Assembly: GCF_014805625.2 (NCBI RefSeq)
Contig: NW_023998415.1
Span: forward strand, 48,890,461-48,954,460
Source: Glossina fuscipes
Taxonomy: Eukaryota > Arthropoda > Insecta > Diptera > Glossinidae
Length of the DNA stretch: 64,000 nt
Reading direction: 5' to 3'
Both the position numbers and the translations under genes were made by a program. Each line of letters opens with the position of its first letter. Position 1 is the first letter of the stretch. The notes beneath the pieces are model-generated. The model was not told the origin of the DNA. It did no database searches and saw nothing but the letters and a program-made list of their open reading frames with translations. This document shows positions 25,866-38,046 of this stretch, in pieces.

Positions 25866-26214
25866 TACCAATAGCATTTTAATGGCGAGTAGAGAAAACT
25901 TAAAGCTTGTAAATTATAAACAAAGTCATTAAATTGTTGTTTACGAAAACTAGTAAATATTTTTATATATTTATTTTCATACTTGCCACCGAAACTACGC
26001 AAGCAACGGTAAATACATTTTTCAACCCTCTTGCAATAAATGAATATGTGAATCAAAAAATGTAAAAAGCATTACAATTACACTTATATTCGGTACGAAC
26101 GAATGGAATAAGCAAATTAAAGATTGTCAGCTAGCGCCATTATTATAGCTATGATCCCGAGACTCGTAAGTCCATCTTGAATGCTTCGTTGTGTTAACAG
26201 CTTGATTGAACTGC

Positions 26215-26240
<26 letters not shown>
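26215..26240. repeat. poly(A) tract
   Basis: About 26 consecutive A. It could be a retrocopy tail or slippage; no gene body was recognised upstream. Confidence 0.85.
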
Positions 26241-26247
<7 letters not shown>

Positions 26248-26504
26248 ATGCTTGAATATAGAGTGGGCTTGGTTTTTCACCGTTTTTTTGCTAATACAGA
26301 TTAAAATCTGTTGCCCCTATTTATTGCCGTTTGTGAGTAACGAGCAAAAATCGGGAAAATGCAGCTTATCCTGCACAGTACGCGAGCGTTCTAATCGATC
26401 TGGTGCTAATCTCTTCGCAATGCTTTTGCAAATATCAGATCGATATCTTCGATCGATTTTTGCGACCAAGAGAATATTTGTCGCAGACATTTGCTCAAGC
26501 GGAA

Positions 26505-26622
26505 CGATGAACACGCTTAGATCGATATGGAACTTGATACTGTTCCACAATATGGATACTTTAAGAGACCACCGAAAGCATCCTTTTGGGTGTTGCAAAG
26601 CATTTCAACCAAAATGAGCGTA
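26505..26622 (-). mobile_element. DINE-1-like copy, minus strand
   Basis: The minus strand reads GAAATGCTTTGCAACACCCA, AAAGGATGCTTTC, GTCTCTTAAAGTATCCATAT, then ATCGATCTAAGC. These match the conserved CAACGCCCAGAAGGAAGCTTC, AGACCCTATAAAGTATATAT and GATCGATCTA blocks. Confidence 0.55.
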
Positions 26623-27040
26623 CTGCCGTTCTTCGATGATTCGTAACAATTGGCTTTCTTGGAACTTGTGCTTAGAATAAGAACAAGAGAAAGGTATATC
26701 TATTTTTAGCGCGAGTTAAAAATACGACTTCAAGTTACAAGATATGCATTTTATCCGTGACCATACCAATTTAATCTTTTCTATCGATATATTTACATAT
26801 ACATATACATTTTCTCAACTACAAATTGAATACAATACAAAATACAAAAAAAAACATACTGATGATGTGATTGGGAAAAAATTCATAAAAAATTTGTTGA
26901 AAGGGTGTAACACTACTCGCGGTAACATCCTTTAGCAAAAAAGGTTTTTTGACAACTTTTTTAGCATAGAAGGAAATATAAAAGAGTAGAATAATATTGT
27001 ATGAGGAGGTCATTATTAAGTACATTCCTTTAAGTAGGAG

Positions 27041-27091
<51 letters not shown>

Positions 27092-28555
27092 TCTGGGAAA
27101 ATATGAAAAAATGGCAAAAGAACTTTGCGACCTACGCCTATCTTTGTGCAAATATGATTTAAAAAAAAAAGGAAAAAAAAAACATATTTACTCCACACGC
27201 CAACGACTAGTGCAGTAAGGAGACTTTGTTTTTAAAATATTGATCTTTGTATAAATACCAGCTACCAGCATGAAAAGTTTAATTTTTGGCCAAAAAAGTC
27301 ACTTAATTAAAAATGTTCGAATTGATTTGTAAAAGACTGTCCTATGTACTATGTCCTCTGCGAAATGTTATTTTCCAAGTTTGTCAAAAAACTCAGACGA
27401 AAAGAATGAAAATTATAGGAATTCTTTTGCGGACCGTTTTGAGGAATCGTGTTTCGCGACAGAGACTTTTCAAAGTTTCGAGCATGTTATAGGCAATAAA
27501 TTTGTTATTACTTTTAGTTTCATTAGTATGCGGGATTAGAATCAGGCAATTCAGGCCATTATATATATTTATGTCCGAATATTGGAAATAGGATACGGAA
27601 TTGTTGCGTCCTCTATATGATATTTTTACATCTGCTTTTCCAGGAGCGATAACTCAGCCTTCGCACTATATGTGAACCAAGCTTATCAGAAATTTGTTCC
27701 AGACAGTATACTCTATCTGGGATATAGTTTTCTTTCTTTTTTTTATTTCACATGATCAGAGGTTCAAGGGATGTCTCCTAAACGTGCAAGCATACTGGTG
27801 GTCGGAAAGGATTATAAGTAGAGAGTGGATGGAAGCAAGGAGCATGGAGTGTTTCTGTATGTTTGATTTAAAATTCAAGCGTCACTCCATAAGCTAGCCC
27901 GCGAATAGCGAACAGTCATCTTGAATCTACGAATTTTCGAATCTTCCTCGAGATAATAACCATTGCGGTCATCTGGCTGGTATTTTCAACATTTCTTCGG
28001 CCTTTTTCCCATATAATAAAAATGATGAGAAGCAAATATCCGATACAAATGTATTATAAATATATACATGGAGTTATTTCAACTAAACAAATGCGTTTAC
28101 GTATATTTGTGAATTGTCAAATTTTCTTTCTTTTATTTAGTAATATTTGAATCACTTTAATTATATCCGTCCGTCTTTCCTTTTATCGTGGAAAAACTGA
28201 TACTGAACTGGCACGTCGAGCTTCGAACTTGGCTATAGCGTAGTGGATTTCCAATGTATCGCCTACAATGTGAACATGCACCTTCTTGGACTTGTTTTAG
28301 TTTCGATAATTTATAAATCGTAGCAATGTTTTTTAGATCAAGCCATTGTTTACAATATTGTTCGGATTTCTTTTCCTTCGTGTTGTGCTTAAACCGACCA
28401 CAACAACGAATTAAGGAAATACTTTATGTTATCGTGTTTATATTGTAGATTCTATTATATTGTTCCTTTTCGATATGAGAAATTGTCCTCAAAAATGCAT
28501 AATGAAAGATTTTCATTTTACTTATACATACTTCATGCTGTATGGGCTTCAGTCT
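26623..28555. other. no gene supported; (TA)n at 27041-27084
   Basis: A long TA run at 27041-27084. Plus-strand 27351-27539 is open with a hydrophilic peptide (KCYFPSLSKNSDEKNENYRN onward) that I do not recognise and rate as probable chance. Confidence 0.35.
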
Positions 28556-28945
28556 TTAGTACGTGTAAACAACACTACACGTAAACACACGATTAGTTTT
28601 GTTTATTTCGGTCCGCAAGTTATGTGTGTGTACATGCATATAATCGAAAACAATAAATGCCTCTAAGGAATCTTCTATATATAGCTTTGGGATGAATTTG
28701 TTTTTACATATACCACTAAAAGATGGAAGCATATTAAATATGTCCTCGCATTCCTCGTAAAACACGAAAAAATCCATCATAGCCGCTTTCAAATGTATGC
28801 CTATTCTCGATCTGCGCAACATTATCGTTCAATTTATCTATGTCCTTCAGTCCATTAATCTGCCGTCTGCTCGCCACACTTAAAAAGTTTGCTTTCCTCA
28901 TTTGAAAACGGAAGCTCCCCGTTCACAACGCTATTCACAATTAAT
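28556..28945 (-). pseudogene. overlapping protein-like frames downstream of the 29.4 kb ORF
   Basis: All three minus frames carry protein-like stretches in turn. One ends CGEQTAD near 28862. One starts at about 28902 and reads MRKANFLSVASRRQINGLKD onward to a stop near 28735. One at 28822-28556 contains MMDFFVFYEECEDIFNMLPS. This mosaic suggests a single coding sequence broken by small indels, or alternative exons. No family is recognised. An AT-only block at 28940-28985 separates it from the ORF at 29100-29405. Confidence 0.2.
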
Positions 28946-29099
28946 TAAATAATTAATTAATTGTAATTTACAATTTATATATAATAGGCGCTTATCTAAA
29001 CCCTGGCATAATTATCTCCCGAGGGCATTTCAAACAGCCATATACAAACTACATTCGTACATGAACGCTTTGTAATTTTTATTTCTCAACATCAAGGCA

Positions 29100-29405
29100 T
29101 CAGTGTTTACTAAACTTTTCATTTGCCTTCCCGTAAAGCCTAAGCATTGGAGACTCTATGATTTGATGTTTATGTTCAACTAAACATCGATAGTTGTGTC
29201 GTCTCTGCTTCGAGCTTTTATGGCTGCTTATGTAGAGCTTCCAATAAAAGGCTGCATCTTTGCGAACAGATCTTTCCTGCCACTGACTAAACTGAAAACT
29301 GTCTATTTTGCATTCGAAGCAACGATCGATGTTGGGTGTCAAAGATTCGTCGTATGACTCATATTCCATTTCATTATTTGTATTATTAGAAGCTTTAACT
29401 TCCAT
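29100..29405 (-). CDS. uncharacterised 101-residue ORF
   Basis: Starts with ATG in a fly-like context (CACGTAAATGG) and ends at TGA. The N-terminus is acidic and Asn-rich (MEVKASNNTNNEMEYESYDE). The rest is hydrophilic with several Cys and aromatic residues (FQFSQWQERSVRKDAAFYWK) and a basic SSKQRRHN patch. There is no signal peptide or membrane segment. Among the window's open frames it is the most protein-like with a real ATG. No domain is recognised; with the block at 28556-28945 it may form one minus-strand gene or pseudogene. Confidence 0.3.
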   Translation of the reverse strand: MEVKASNNTNNEMEYESYDESLTPNIDRCFECKIDSFQFSQWQERSVRKDAAFYWKLYISSHKSSKQRRHNYRCLVEHKHQIIESPMLRLYGKANEKFSKH

Positions 29406-30479
29406 TTACGTGTTTAGGTGCAGATATGTGCATTGAATTATTTATTTATTTCAGTCTATATTTCACATTAGCTAGAAATATAATATAAACATACATATAT
29501 ATGTTTACATGCAATTTATTTATTTACTTTGTTTAATTTCCTCGCATTGTAATACTTACGAAATGAGTACAAATGAATCGAAAACGGTTGCCCCCTCCCA
29601 TCATATTCATATTTCATCTATGAGTTTACTTGAACTCATAATTAACGAAAACCGATAAAGTGAAAATGCTGCTCTTTATGATGATAAAGAATTGTTAATG
29701 AAAAAGTGTTAGTGAAAAATTCAAACAAAAAAGTCATAATTATCTCCGAGCGTATCTAGAATAACAGTCAGTTAAACTTAACTTTTCGTTTTGTTTTCTT
29801 TTTTTTAAACAGAAAGTGCTTGAGAAATTTACTTCACTGTACTGGGGTTCGGGAAGCCTCCTCAGTCCGTGACGATGCGGCCAAGCCATTTGTCAAAATG
29901 CCTTTTAGACTCTGTTTTTCTCTCATAAACGAGAAGAAAGAAAACAAGTAAGAAAATTATATTCGGCTGTGAACGAATCTTTTACACCCATCAACGTCAT
30001 CCTAAAGAATACAAAACAAAGTAAAAGGACCGAATTGCTAAATGCTCTATAATATGGAAAGGGCACGACAGATTTTCTCTATTTTCGAAATAAAATTTTG
30101 TATCGTACAGGCGTGTCCGGCGGAAAGTTTAGGCCACTTTCAAACTCTTTTGCAAACTCGTCGGCAATATCTTCATTTTCGCTAATGGGAGAGTGTTTTG
30201 CACATATATGATACAATTACGCAAGCGCCTGGTTGGACATGTTTAGGCACATTTCAAAATTGAAACTGGAACTTTGAAGCTTATTTATGCGCCTTGCCAA
30301 GGTATTGGAAAAAAATTATATTTTGCTACACTATAATACTGGATAGGCGTGGGAAATTTTTTTCCATTTCTGTATAAGTAATACGACATCGCGCGAAGAA
30401 TATATATTCAAACTATTGTATCTTTATCTGCTTTAGCTTAAAAGTAAAGAGCAAGTAACCAATTTTTAATTCCTTTTGA
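29406..30479. other. AT-rich, no gene supported
   Basis: The stretch 29950-30390 contains a phrase common in fly dispersed repeats (ATTCGGCTGTGAACGAATCT then TTTTACACCC), but I cannot assign it to a family. Confidence 0.3.
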
Positions 30480-30678
30480 AAAACAGAGATGTTGCCAGTT
30501 AAAGTTGATAGCGTCATTCTCGCAGCCAGAAGATTGTTTACAATGGACATAATCAGATGGAGAGACGGACAGACTGGCATTCTGATCGAATATACATATT
30601 CTTTGCCGACGGGTCTCTGAAACTTCCTTCTGGGCATTGCAGACGTTTCGATAAAATGAATGTATCCCCTATCCTGCG
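30480..30678 (-). mobile_element. well preserved DINE-1-like copy, minus strand
   Basis: The minus strand reads GATACATTCATTTTATCGAA, ACGTCTGCAATGCCCAGAAG, GAAGTTTCAGAGACCCGTCG, AAGAATATGTATATTCGATC, AG, then AGTCTGTCCGTCTCTCCATC. Every core block of the family is present in order, so this is one of the best copies in the window. Confidence 0.65.
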
Positions 30679-30699
30679 CTGATGGATTTCTCATCGAGG

Positions 30700-31722
30700 T
30701 AATAGTTGCTCGTGCCACAGTGAATGCGAAAGTTCAACGCATTAAAGCTTTGATATTGCAATTTCAATCGATGGATGAACAGACGTGGCGTAATCAATTT
30801 CGCTATTCACACTTGATAAGAGCACATATATATATAATACGTTATATGTATTTAGTGATTTCTGCAGCTACCCTATTGTAGATATGAAAACAAGCGAATC
30901 TGCGGTTAGACGCGACACACCAAAGAGATTCGTCCAAATAAAAATAAGCGTAAATATCAATTAATTTTCAAATTTAATTAATGCCATGCTCTGTTAATTT
31001 GTAAAAATGTAGGGCGTATCATGTTTGGTATCTGCTGTTAAGTCTACCTGCAAATCCTTTCGAACTTTGAATAAGTTTTCGTAAGCTCTCTGGCTTTTTG
31101 AAAACCCGTATTTCGATAAGAATGAATTTATAGTTCCCTGTACAACTGTGACTTGATTTAAGATGTCATTTAAGCGAACAAAAAAAAGAGAGAGAAAAAA
31201 AAAAAGAATTTATTTTTTGGAAATATCTAAACTCTTCACCTTTTGTTAAAACCAAAATCTAAATATAAAAGGAAAAATAATTATTTGTCTGAGTGCAAAT
31301 CTCTGTTGAAAATTTATGACTAAAATAAAAAAGTATTTTCTTCATAAATAAATATTTAAATTTGTTTCTAAAAAAAAACTTTTAATTTGTTATCTCTTTT
31401 GCAGATCCCGTTGTTACAACAAAAACAGACATTTTGAAAAATTACATTAAATTTATATTAAATCAATTTTCCGTAGCTGATAAGCTTAGTAAAGGCATAA
31501 AAAATATATATAAAAAAAATATAAGTAAAATATCTTTTTAAAATATTTAACAAAAATAAAAGCAAAAAACAATAATTTAACGCCAACGCGTGAAAAAAAT
31601 CAATCACAAATTTTACGATATCTGTAATATATTTGAACTTTTAATAGACAATTTTATAATAAATTGTGCGCAAGAAAAATAATAATACGGTTATTTTTTG
31701 CATTGTTTTTCATGCACCCAAC
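30700..31722. other. no gene supported
   Basis: A-rich and T-rich sequence with nothing recognisable. Confidence 0.4.
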
Positions 31723-31772
31723 GTTGTATATATATATATATATATATACAACATATATATATATATATATAA
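31723..31772. repeat. TA microsatellite arranged as a perfect palindrome
   Basis: GTTG followed by a TA run and closing CAAC forms a perfect inverted repeat of about 29 bases. It is followed by a second TA run. A further TA tract lies at 31931-31996. Confidence 0.85.
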
Positions 31773-31958
31773 CAATGAACGCATCATTAATATTTTAAAA
31801 TAAAGTTTGTTACGGTGCCGGTGGTCTGCTTATGTGTTTATCCATTTATTTATGTTTTTTTATTTCCTTCGGGTTTTTTTTACTAGTGAAACGCAGCAAC
31901 AACGGAAACAACAAACAAACACACATACACAGATGTATATATATGTAAATATATATAA

Positions 31959-31992
<34 letters not shown>

Positions 31993-31999
31993 GTGTATG

Positions 32000-33208
32000 C
32001 ACATCATAACGTATATAATTATAAATAATTTATGAAATTAATTAACATTATGAACAAAACTCTAAACAAGAGAAAAAAAAGCGAAATAAAACACACGAGC
32101 AAAAACACCAACAACGCGGCAATAGTAACTCTAGCTATGTAGAGCAATTGTGAAGAGCTTTGTTGTGTTGCGTTTGAAAATGAATTCATTCATATACGAA
32201 CAGCAGTTAAATCACTAATATATAATATTACTCGTTTAAGCATTTTGATTAACTCATACATTTCGTTTGCTTAGTGGCTAACTTAATGCGCACACTGACA
32301 CGAAAACATTCACTGTTCAACTTATTAGTGCCATAGTAATGCAGTGGCAGACCTACAAAAAACAAAAAAAACAAGAAACAAAACAAAAAAGAAAAGCCCA
32401 CAACAAAAATCAGTTAAATTCAGGAATTAAAGTCTAGTGCCTATTATATAATATTCGTATATATATATTTATACATCTAAATGTATGTGGATATATATGC
32501 AAAAACTTAGAAAAGACAAACAAATGATCGAACGAACAAGTTAATAAAATAATATCGGAAAACGGCAAAATCGATAGCAACAAGTAAGAAAATTGTACTC
32601 GCCTTAGCGTGAACCTTGCGTATCAATCATCTCTCAACAGAATGTGATTAGTGTGATCCGCCATCAAAATTCGCTTTGTCGTGATCGTCATCATGATCGT
32701 TCTTATGCTTATGCTGCGTTACAAAAAAGCAAATCTCCTTGATCTGCGCACAGAAAAGAGTTTTCGCGAGTTTCTTATTGAATATTGGACAAGAGTCCGG
32801 ATTGCCAGACCTAACCTAAATTTTTCTAGTCGTTTCCCTTTCCCTTTAAAACTACCTTGCACTTGATAATCATTGCGATTCAGTTTATGAATTAATGCTA
32901 TCCTATAATTGCTTAGCCTGAGGTCATTGCTCTAAAAACGGGCATGTAATCTAAATGAATATTCAAATAATCACTAATACATGTAGTTGCAGTATTCTCG
33001 TCTTTTAATTTCCCCCCCAATATTAGTGGGTCTTTTTTCGTACGTTCGTGTATTAGTACGATCATTAACGATAATATTTGTACCGGCCATCCTCATATAT
33101 TTTTGCAAGGCTTTCAAGCCATGAATTGCTTAAACATAATTAAAGCGTTTTCGATCACTAATCATCGAAACTGAGGAAAATATAAATTATTTTTCGCAAA
33201 ATTCGTCA
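32000..33208. other. no gene supported
   Basis: AT-rich. Plus-strand 32681-32866 is open and contains KKANLLDLRTEKSFREFLIE but matches nothing I know. Confidence 0.35.
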
Positions 33209-33500
33209 TTAAGCATCAACATAGTACTCTTTAGAAGCGACGCAATCAATCCAACGCTTTGCCATCATCTGCATATGCCTTTGTTGTTGAAGCACTTGTT
33301 AAGGCCTTCTCGTCATTTGACAGATATGCGTTTTTCTCGAGCATCGTATTGATATTTACAAATATATAATGATTGCTCGTGGTCAAGTCTGGATAATGTG
33401 GTTAACAGGACAGCAATTTTGAGTACAATTCATGTAACGTTGCTATTGCAGGTATCAACTTGTGACTTGATGCATTTGCTGCGTATTTGATATTTATTTT
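33209..33500 (-). mobile_element. mariner-like transposase fossil, C-terminal catalytic region
   Basis: The minus frame reads AANASSHKLIPAIATLHELY, aligning with DNAPCHKS..MAKLHELGF. It continues SKLLSC, a TAA stop at 33402-33404, then PHYPDLTTSNHYIF, aligning with HPPYSPDLAPSDYYLF. Next come TMLEKNAYLSNDEKAL and, after a frameshift, KRWIDCVASKEYYVDA, which matches the usual RWEKCIASKGDYVE end and stops at 33209. The second catalytic Asp is Ala (33477-33479) and the third is Asn (33372-33374). The copy is dead. The N-terminal two thirds are not seen. Confidence 0.8.
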
Positions 33501-34472
33501 CATTCAAAATAATTAATGTCGACCTCTCTCTCTCACTAGGAACTTAACTCTTGTCGACACTTATATCTTGGTCAGTACTTGAAAAATTATGAAATATTTC
33601 GATTGAAGACCGAAACCATAAATTTTGACCTATCCAGTCTAGTTTAAGTGAAAATTGTATAATAAATGCGTAATTTTGTGTAGTTTTGATGACCGAAATC
33701 TTTTGCTACGATAATGTCTTTACTAACTTTTAGATCGACATTACAGTAAATATAAATTGGTTAAAAGTTTAAAAGTGTTTTTTTTTCCTATGCCCGTCAA
33801 ATCGGTTTGTATCGGTTTCCGTTTACGTATAAGCCATCACTGTTTATGATGATCTGATGAATAGTACTGAATCAATCCAAGACCTTGAGTAATTTTTATA
33901 ATTTATAGGATCTTTTATTAATAGTTTTTTTTTTTGTTCTTATTTTGGACTAACGTAACGTGGACTAACATATGCTTCGATGGCGGGTATACAATTTTAT
34001 TTATACCACAATTCTTCTCTGATGCACTATAACGCTTCGCTATTTAGCGCGTCTTTTTTTTGCAAATAAAGTGCTATTTTACGTACATATTATGTAATTG
34101 TTAATAATTAATTTTTTCATCCTTAGAAAACCAAATTTATTTATAAACAACTGCTTATTTATATATGAAAATACATATATAAAAATATGAAAATGAAAAT
34201 AATTTATATAAAAAAAGTGTTAATATAAAGTGTCATGATAAAAAAAAAAGTGCTATACACATAAGCAATTAACAAATTAAACTAAATTATATAAAGTATA
34301 AATTGACGTTGTATTCACTGGAGCATCAGCAGGTAATTATATATACTGAGAAACTAATATGACGTTTTTATTAATACTTATGGTAAAGACTTTAATCTGA
34401 ACACAAGTAAGGAATACGGCTGTATACGTCTCCGACGAATCTTGTATACTACCATTCCTACCACTCATTCTA
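33501..34472. other. AT-rich, no gene supported
   Basis: I looked for the N-terminal half of the 33.2 kb transposase on the minus strand here and could not recognise it. Confidence 0.4.
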
Positions 34473-34545
34473 TGTTGCCATATCTTACCGTATGGTCCTA
34501 CGTAAAAGTTGTCGCCATATCTTCCCGTATAGTCCCATAAAAGTG
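34473..34545. repeat. imperfect tandem duplication, unit about 38 bases
   Basis: GTTGCCATATCTTACCGTAT GGTCCTACGTAAAA is followed by GTCGCCATATCTTCCCGTAT AGTCCCATAAAA. The two units differ at only a few positions. On the minus strand they encode a repeated Gly/Tyr-rich peptide in an ORF at 34337-34570 that is otherwise unrecognised. Confidence 0.7.
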
Positions 34546-34989
34546 ATTGAGGTACAAATTCCAATTCCACAATTTAGATTACTTAAATAAACTTTAGGCT
34601 TTTTAAATATATCCGTTAAATATCGTATTCTACTTTCCGATTGCTGTCGGATTTCACATCCATATCGACGGGATTTTTAAGAGAAAATTAATCCATTACG
34701 TCGTAAATAACGTCGTATTTAATTTTAGACTAACACATTTAGCTTGTCGCGTCCTATTCCTCAAGTCCTTGCATTTGACACCCATGTGATTATGCTGCTA
34801 AGATAAAACGACTCCACTCACCACCACTGGGTATGGTGTGACCAAAATAACGACGTTCGACATAACAAATAACCTACATCAGATGATGTATCTTCATGTG
34901 AATCAATGGACAGAATCATTTGCAATATTAACCTTATGCGATGCTGTATGCGTGAGAATATTGGTGATTTTTTCCATTTCTGAACATGA

Positions 34990-35215
34990 ATAATAAATTT
35001 ATAGAATTTTCCTCTTCCGTCTTTCGCAATTTATGGACTATATTTCTATCAGATGTGAAATCGATATTTGAATTTTTGCGACATCAACCCGAATACATTG
35101 ATAAACAGATGAACAGACGGACGCACATGGCACGATCGGTTCAAAATTTCATGCTGATGGCAGGCATACACGTTTCATAGGATGTCTGAAGTTGTTTTTT
35201 GGGTATTAAAAATGT
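34990..35215 (-). mobile_element. DINE-1-like fragment, minus strand
   Basis: The plus strand shows AACAGATGAACAGACGGACG, the complement of the CGTCCGTCTGTTCATCTG block, followed by TTCATGCTGATGG and a terminal-like GGGTATTAAAAATG near 35200. Confidence 0.45.
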
Positions 35216-36259
35216 TATCATAAATTGAGGATAGCCTTGTTCTTCAGGGGTGGATGTAAAAGTGATTACCCGATTGAGCAATGCTCACAGCAGCACACTT
35301 GTACATACGAATTATTCATATTATTACGCATACGCATGCGTGTATAGACACCGTTGCTTTTGTGGGCAAACAATAAAAAAGTTGCTTTATTTGAGAATTT
35401 AGGTTTTGATATATCCTATTGACTTCCTGAAGTAAGCCGCAGATGCGCCATCAAAATTTAATTTCGATCACTATGAGCATTGAATTTGGTTTATTTAGCA
35501 TATCTAGTTGCTTTTGATTCGTGAATTTAAAGGTGAATTATTTCGATATTCTTCGATCTTCCTTTTATCATCAGGCATCTTCCCTTTCCGTTGATCCATA
35601 CATTGTCATTACGTGATTAATAAGTAAAATTCGGTGTTTTTCTATCTGTCCAAGATTGAAAAATCACAATTTTCTAGAAATTATTTAGATACAAGTGACA
35701 ACGTACAAGATTACATTGTGTTGTGATAAAGCGATACAATTTTCATGTATGAAGATCATAGATTCAAGATATAGCTTGCAACTTTTTATGATTTATTTTG
35801 TCTTATGCATTACTTATTGGTTTCTTTTCATTGTATTACAATAAATATTTTTGGCAAAAACGAAACACTTTCTTGCGATCATTTTAGTCACTTATTTTTG
35901 TCGCACTAAAAATTCGGTAAAAACGATGTAAAATTCAAATAGTGCTGCCATCTTTATCTTGCTTTCACTTTTGTAAGACATACGAACTAATGGATATTTT
36001 TTATTCACGATTATCATAATATGTAAAGAAAAAACTTGGCATCATTCACACAGCTATGCCTTAGTGAAATAATTCGATATAGAGTCGAACCAATTTTGTA
36101 TAGAGTTGCGTGTGTGCAACATCACGTCTATTGAATTCATATAATTGTCAAATAAACCAAGTAAAAACACTGTAACGGTACATGGGTCACCGTTAAATGT
36201 CCTACATTATCCTATTCATATAAGAACTTTTCAAAATAACCATTTATATGGTAATTAGT
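35216..36259. other. AT-rich, no gene supported
   Basis: Nothing recognisable on either strand. Confidence 0.4.
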
Positions 36260-36540
36260 CGAAAACGTGATCCGGATCGGACCATTTTCAATAACGTGTT
36301 TTTTTAGGCAACAATGTGTTCATAGCAGTAGCAATAACCCAAAAGTTGTGACCTATAGGTTGAACATAAAAAAACAAGCCAGACGGACGGACAGACAAAC
36401 TTAAATTAACTTAGAAAGTGGTTTCGAATCGATTGATACAACAAAAAGTAGTGTTGTCTCAAGTCCTTCTGAATGTTGCATACATTTTCATAAACTTAAT
36501 ATATCCTCGTACCACAGGTGGTGTAGGGTATAAAAATTTT
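36260..36540 (-). mobile_element. DINE-1-like copy retaining its terminal hairpin
   Basis: The minus strand starts TATACCCTACACCACCTGTG GTACGAGG, where CCACCTGTGG is a self-complementary hairpin next to the TATACCC end. It continues ATGAAAATGTATGCAACATT, CAGAAGGACTTGAGACAACA, ATCGATTCGAAACC, then TTGTCTGTCCGTCCGTCTGG. Keeping both the end and the CTGTCCGTC block makes this the best copy for defining the family. Confidence 0.65.
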
Positions 36541-37959
36541 TGAACACAACTTGTTACTATTGTACGGAAAGATTATTTATTTTTACTCACACTGCATTCC
36601 TGTAGACAAAATATTTCTTCGTATATTCGAAGTAATAGAGCTATCATAGAAGAAATTATCTGGGGAATCGAAATCTTCACAACCAAGTTCTGGTAGCGAG
36701 TTCTCACACACGATAGAGATGCAAAGCATGCAAATTGCTTATTGCTTCTCACGAAGTTACTGTTGATATGAGCAGCACTTAAAACGTGATCTACTCTCCT
36801 TCAAGTATAGATACAAGATCTTGGTGAATATATATATATATATATATATGTATATTGTAACTCGACTCGTTTTTTCTCTCGTTCGCTTTTGAACTACAAA
36901 TTGTGACTAGAACGTAATATACATAATAATGAAGGGAAATTTACTCTCAATTTGCTTCGTATCGCATTTAAAATATTCAGTTTGCGAAATAGTTGACTTC
37001 ATAATTGTCCTCAGGTCCGCCGGTAAGCCCGTAGTGATCTTAAATCTGTAAAGCCTTGCATTTAGAGTTTAAATCTGAATCTTATTTTTTGTCTAATTAG
37101 ATGGTAATGTCTGAAGATCAACTAAATCGAACCAAGAATTCCCTCGCAGTCTCTAGTCTAGGTAGACAAATGTAAATACTATGATATTTAGGTTATGCAC
37201 TCACATAAAAAGTGCTGCCAAATCTTATAAAATATGTTTTCAAATATCCGCTATCCGCGTGGACTATGAAATCTTATGCCAGCCAGTTGTTGATATTACA
37301 AAATACGTCCCACGACGGGTATAAGATATTCTCATTTATCTACTATCTCATGTTTCATTTAAGTCAAAATTTAATAGTAACAGTCCTTTCCTTCGACAAC
37401 TTGAATTATCTATCTAACTATGTAAATTGAACGGTTATCAGCCTTTGGGATACCCTAAGTAATAGTTACTTGAGAGACTTAGGTGTCAGTGTTGGGCAAA
37501 ATAAAATTTAAGAAATATTTTATTCAATTGTATCATCAAAATTATCGCTAACGGATAAAATCAGTTAAGTTCGAAATTTAATTATAAATAAATTAATTTT
37601 TTAAGTTCACCGGTGTTTGGTCTTTGTTTCTCTTTTTCTTTTTTTCTTTTTATTTCTTTCGTTTTTCTTTCTTTTTTTTTTTTGTTTTCAGTGACACAAA
37701 GCATTTTCCATGCTGAGCAAATTAACTTGACTCTTGGCTTTCTCTGAAAGAGTCTGAATAAAAACCAACAAAACCAAAAACAAACAGACAACAACCAGAG
37801 AGCTGTTTGTCCTCATTTCAAAAGAGTCAGAGTTCTTATATATCTAAATTAAAATAAGTGTACATTTTCTGTTTTCCTTTGCATTTTACTGATTTAGACA
37901 AGATTTTGATTTCCTAACGACATCATCATGTCACAAACATTATAACTGTCAGCGGGTGA
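36541..37959. other. no gene supported; (TA)n at 36827-36852
   Basis: TA run at 36827-36852 and T-rich/pyrimidine patches near 37620-37690. No coding signal. Confidence 0.4.
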
Positions 37960-38046
37960 AAGAAAGAAAAAAAAAAAAAAAAAAAGAGAAGAGAAGAGAA
38001 GAGAAGAGAAGAAAATTGCAAAAAGGAAAGAAAAGAAAGAAAAAAT
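37960..38046. repeat. purine-only tract with (GAGAA)n
   Basis: Nearly 90 bases of A and G on the plus strand: GAAAG units, a long A run, five GAGAA units, then AAAGG/AAAAG units. Only a short TTGC breaks it. Confidence 0.9.

Noticed and set aside
33250..33280. AYADDGKALD on the minus strand, resembling the YADD motif of reverse transcriptase
   Set aside because: It lies within the mariner fossil, whose flanking motifs fit transposase much better; the YADD arises from a shifted frame.
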